The translations under genes were made by a program, and so were the position numbers. From NCBI RefSeq assembly GCF_019175385.1, contig NC_083337.1, forward strand, positions 19,701,885 to 19,765,884: DNA of 64,000 nucleotides, read 5' to 3'. Source of the stretch: Lycium barbarum (Eukaryota > Streptophyta > Magnoliopsida > Solanales > Solanaceae). Shown here one piece after another: positions 60,495-64,000 of the stretch (position 1 is the first letter of the stretch; each line of letters opens with the position of its first letter). The notes beneath the pieces are model-generated. The model made no database searches, was not told the DNA's origin, and saw only the letters and a list, made by a program, of their open reading frames with translations.

Positions 60495-62266
60495 AAATAT
60501 TGGTAGGAAACATTGGAGTGGGAACAATCCCATCTCAAGACCCTCTTCCAACCTTACATTACATATGTGCGTGAACTGTATGGCTAAGAGTCGTCCATTT
60601 TGAGTTTCTTTTAATAAAAAAGAAACATTTGCTTTGTTCTGCGTATTATTAAGTTTTGATACCTCTGTTTCTTATCCTTTGAACACTTTTTTTTCTTATT
60701 TTCAAAACCCCGTTTAACTTCATGGAATGTACTTTTGTTGAGCTTCAAATTTATCTTGATCCATCTTGTTAATTGTATTATTACTAGTATCAAAATTCTC
60801 AACGGAGGTCACTTTGACCCGGTCAACCCCCAACGACCAAAATCAAGTTTCCAACCTAGGGAACAAAATGCTCCCAAATGCCTCGAGAACCGAACAAAAC
60901 CATCCCACTAAGTCATAATTGACCTCCAAACCTCATGAAATTGACAAAATTCCCACAAAGGTTTGTATACCCAAAATTCAACTATAGGTCAAATCTTTTT
61001 CACTATAAGGTTCTAAATTCCTCAAATCTCATCAAGACTCACTTGATGACCTCGAGAACCATGTTGCTCATCCCTCCTGGTCAAAAGCACTCTAACGGCG
61101 CTAGGGAAAGCGTCAACGGGGGTAAAATGGTTAAAACGCACATAACGACCAAACGATTGGTTATAATATATTAGCTGGTGTAGGCTTAGTAAACCCATTA
61201 ACTCATTTTCCTTTATGTTTTATATACATGTGTTGTATTGTATAGTTGTATAAATATTGAAACACTGGTTAGAACTTAGATGAAATAGGATTATGCAAAC
61301 GATGCTTATATCGTTAGAATGAATAGGAAACACGATAAGACCCAACGAAAAGATAAGGATACGATGTAATTGTTTTAACATGAGAACAAGTGCTGAAATG
61401 ATTTTTCTATAAAAAACAACCTTTTTTCCTTCTCAAAAGGTTAATTTTTTATGTTATGAGTTTGATTAAAAGAGCAATGAAAAGAGGTTAAAGGAGATTT
61501 TGTTTTGATAAAGGGCAAAACGGTTTTCAGGTTAGTCACAAATCGGGTTTGGGCCTTGGCCCATATGAAGTAAATAAACAAAAGAATTTTCACTTCCAAT
61601 TGGGTTTGGATAAAGTATTTGGACAAAGGATACGGTTGACCTACATTTCTTTAAGGGAAATATATGACTTTTATTAGTAAAAGCCTTATTTATGAAAGAC
61701 ACAAGTTTTATATCAATAGTAGTTGAACTTATGGCATATTAAAACAAAGGATATATACTTGGATATTTTCTAAAATCTATTGGGATAAATAGAATTGTAA
61801 CACTTCGGACTAAAATTAAGTGGAACTCTACTTGGGGGAAACCTTGAGAGTGTCTTGGTCTAGAAACCGGATATAAAACTATTCTAAACCCTTTGTACCT
61901 CAAAAAATTCAAATTTTGACAAAATATTTTATTCAAAACCATTGTGTCTGATATGCCATGACTTTTTGTAAATACTTTAAAAACTTTTTAAGCAACTATT
62001 TACTCAAGCCACACTTTAAAAACCCGTAGGTCAACCACATTTTGTGGATTTTTAATACCTGGTTGCCTAACACCTTTCGTGGGGAATCACCTGAAACCTT
62101 ACGCTAACTCTGGTACTAAATAAGGTTTTCATAAATAATAACCTTAAAATAGATTTTCCTAATTTTCATAAATAAATCAGACGGTGACTCTAAAAATAGT
62201 AAACTCAAAAAGAGTCCAAAATTATGAAGTAGTTTTTTATGCCTCGCGTTAAAGTGAACGGTAACA
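60495..62266 (+). repeat. 3' part of an LTR of another Tat/Ogre element
   Basis: The end is defined: ...gaacggtaaca at 62266, followed two bases later by a Tat/Ogre PBS. The left limit is not: homology to NLR relic 1 stops near 60494, and the LTR may start there or later. Content is noncoding (ggtcactttgacccggtcaa near 60810, AT-rich to 62100, cctggttgcctaacacctttcg near 62060). It does not match the other Tat/Ogre LTRs in the window by eye, so it is a different family. Confidence 0.55.
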
Positions 62267-62268
62267 GA

Positions 62269-62286
62269 TGGCGACTTTGCTGGGGA
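62269..62286 (+). other. primer-binding site, Tat/Ogre tRNA-Arg type
   Basis: tggcgactttgctgggga is very close to the Ogre PBS tggcgactccgctgggga and lies two bases after the LTR end at 62266. It fixes the orientation of this element as plus. Confidence 0.82.
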
Positions 62287-62836
62287 TATGAAATAGGTTC
62301 CAATTATAAGGGTTTCAATATGTGTGGCTTATTTGTAATTATTTTTTTAAGTGTTTAATTCTCTCTATATATAAATTGTCATGTCATGCATATCATAAAA
62401 CTCTATCAAAAGTCAAAAAGTTGCATGGTTTCAATGGCGACTATGTGGGCTCGCAGTCCATCCTTCACTAATAACCAAATATTTTCTTTGGAACACGTTG
62501 ACGACGTAGTTGGTTCGTCGTCTTCCAACGGTCAACAATGGTTCAGCTTGAGTAGTTCGCTCGAGTCCTTGTCATTTGCAAAGCCCACTCTAGTTTGCAT
62601 AGGATAGAGCGAAGCAAAATCCCTATACTTAGCGGATACTTACCTAGGATGGCTTAAATATTTGAGACGTATTTAAGTCCATTAGAAGACTACCTTTGTG
62701 TCAAAAACGGTCTATGACCCAAAGACACCGCATCCAAATATATGCTAATTGGAAAAATGATTGTGCTTTATGTGGTTAAACCATTTTCTTTGGGAGGGGG
62801 GGGGGGGGGGGGAATTAACCGTGTTCTATTTTGTAG

Positions 62837-64000
62837 ATGCCTTCCAACCTGAAATTTGACATGGTCCTTGAAACTCCCTAATTGTTGAAGATATGGTGAG
62901 CTGAGTTAGACAACAAAGGAGAGTCACTAATTGTTTAGGACATTTACCTTCCCTTATGACTATGAAAGGATGTAGGGAGTTGATTGAAGTACCTACCGGA
63001 TACTGGGACTGTGATAGAATGGTGTTTAGATTTGGTGCTGTAAAGTTGACCCCCACTTTGGAGGAGATGCAAGACTGCATAGACAAATATAGGATATGTC
63101 TATGCAGTATAAGAAGAAGAACAAAACCTGATCACAATCTCTTAATCTCAAAAAAACCACCTCTGCCAAAATCATGAAGCTACTCTCTCTACCTAATGCC
63201 AAATGGATCTTCGGACCAATTGTAGCCTTTAGGGACTTTATTACCGTTTTGGAGTGAATAAAGGATTCGTAGATTACTTCATAGAATTCCAAACCTACAA
63301 AGATTGGAAAGCAACCCGATCCTTCGCCTTTGCCATATGTCTGTTAGGAACCATGGTCTTCCCCCCAAGCATATATCTCTCCATTGATATCCATATCATT
63401 TCAGTAACCCAGCCATCTTTTATGGCATAACAACAAGTAGAGAAACTAAATATTTTGACTTGGTCCCCGTCATCCTTGCCGATATGTACCGAGCCTTAGG
63501 AAAATGCTGAAAACAACATAAGAAGGATGACCTTAAGTCCCATTGTCCAAATTTTGGAAACCAAACCAAAGAGGGGCGGGCTTGATCTTTTCGAGGCTTA
63601 GGGAAGACAACATACAGTGGATGTTCCAAGAGTTCATATCTGAGAGAGTTGTGGTTGAAGGAAGGAAATGCCCTTTCTTACCGCTCATGAGGATTAGAGG
63701 GATTCACACTTATGCACCTGTTAGAGTCTTAAGACAGATCAAAAAAAGACAAGAGATAACCCAAATAGGGAACATGTGTAGGTATATAGTGGACTATGAG
63801 GAAGACAAGCTTCGAAATGTTAGAGAGATCATCCGAGAGTGGAACAGTCGATTGATATGGTATCTTGAGACCATTGCCCAAGATAGGTTTCATCCTGGAT
63901 GCGACGAGGATTACAAAGATTGGTTAAGGGAACATTTACAAGTCACCCTCGCCCACAGACCCAACCTCTACCATTGCGTCCAAGATAATGATTCCAAAGC
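62837..64000 (+). pseudogene. ORF1-like protein (DUF7745-like) of a Tat/Ogre element, broken
   Basis: Readable pieces in order: MPSNLKFDMVLETP then a stop and LLKIW; YWDCDRMVFRFGAVKLTPTL with EEMQDCIDKY (63000-63090); FAFAICLLGTMVFPPSIYLS (near 63330-63390); DLVPVILADMYRALGKC (near 63455-63510); QEFISERVVVEGRKCPFLPL with MRIRGIHTYAPVRVLRQIKK (63625-63750); and NVREIIREWNSRLIWYLETI (63815-63875). This order (LTPTLEEM, a Phe/Pro-rich LGTMVFP block, ADMYRAL, APVRVLRQ, V+EI..EWN) recalls the plant DUF7745-type protein found upstream of gag in Ogre-like elements (from memory). Its role in the element is unknown. There are frame changes before 62956, near 63090-63180 and near 63430-63520, and stops at 62879, 62897 and about 62936. 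The frame after about 63600 stays open to the window end. Confidence 0.65.

Larger units (their letters stand above)
62267..64000 (+). mobile_element. interior of a Tat/Ogre element, cut by the window edge
   Basis: Leader from 62267 with a G run (about 62793-62812), then an ORF1-like coding relic from 62837. Gag and pol are expected beyond 64000 if the element is complete. Confidence 0.65.

Noticed and set aside
62793..62812. Twenty-G run as a functional site
   Set aside because: A lone homopolymer in a noncoding leader with uncertain length; no supporting context.

Overview
This is plant nuclear DNA, most likely from a member of the Solanaceae (inference). The pointers are a tRNA-derived SINE of the Solanaceae SolS/TS type, Tat/Ogre-like and Ty3 LTR elements of a style common in Solanum, Nicotiana and Capsicum, Stowaway and hAT-like MITEs, and split genes with GT-AG introns. 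No bacterial, organellar or viral genes were seen. Nearly all coding sequence belongs to transposons. The only host genes are two copies of a small conserved plant gene and two broken CC-NB-LRR resistance-gene relics.

Layout. 1-3990: 5' part of a Ty3 element on the minus strand (2.16 kb LTR, PBS, broken gag). 3991-5292: repeat debris. 5293-7249: NLR pseudogene 1 (-). 8190-12293: a SINE, a tandem pair of Helitron-like copies and an LTR-like block. 15089-17200: conserved gene copy A (-). From 17201: an array of about 117-bp tandem repeats, split by a Copia element (17747-38599, -, TSD cttta). That Copia element is itself split by a 15.2-kb gag-only Tat/Ogre-like element (20557-35745, +, TSD atcaa, 4329-bp LTRs). 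38600-39575: rest of the array. 39.7-41.5 kb: MITEs and a duplicated promoter-like block. 41.6-43.8 kb: the same array in inverse orientation. 43776-46131: conserved gene copy B (+). 49006-54118: dead LINE (-). 55224-60494: NLR pseudogene 2 (+), split at its kinase-2 motif by a 4.25-kb solo LTR (TSD atgat). 60.5 kb to the end: LTR tail, PBS and ORF1-like region of another Tat/Ogre element (+).

Main structural result. With the insertions removed, the window is one large imperfect inverted duplication centred near 39.7-41.5 kb. The order NLR(-), upstream region, conserved gene(-), 117-bp array on the left is mirrored by array, conserved gene(+), upstream region, NLR(+) on the right. The arms have diverged and carry different later insertions: Helitrons, SINE, Stowaway, Copia and the gag-only element on the left; LINE, a 921-bp MITE, foldback, SINE and solo LTR on the right. 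Order of events (inference): array growth and inverted duplication first, then Copia into the array, then the gag-only element into Copia.

Limits. Homology was read by eye. Family names rest on recognised motifs, not on searches. Intron junctions and older repeat boundaries are estimates.
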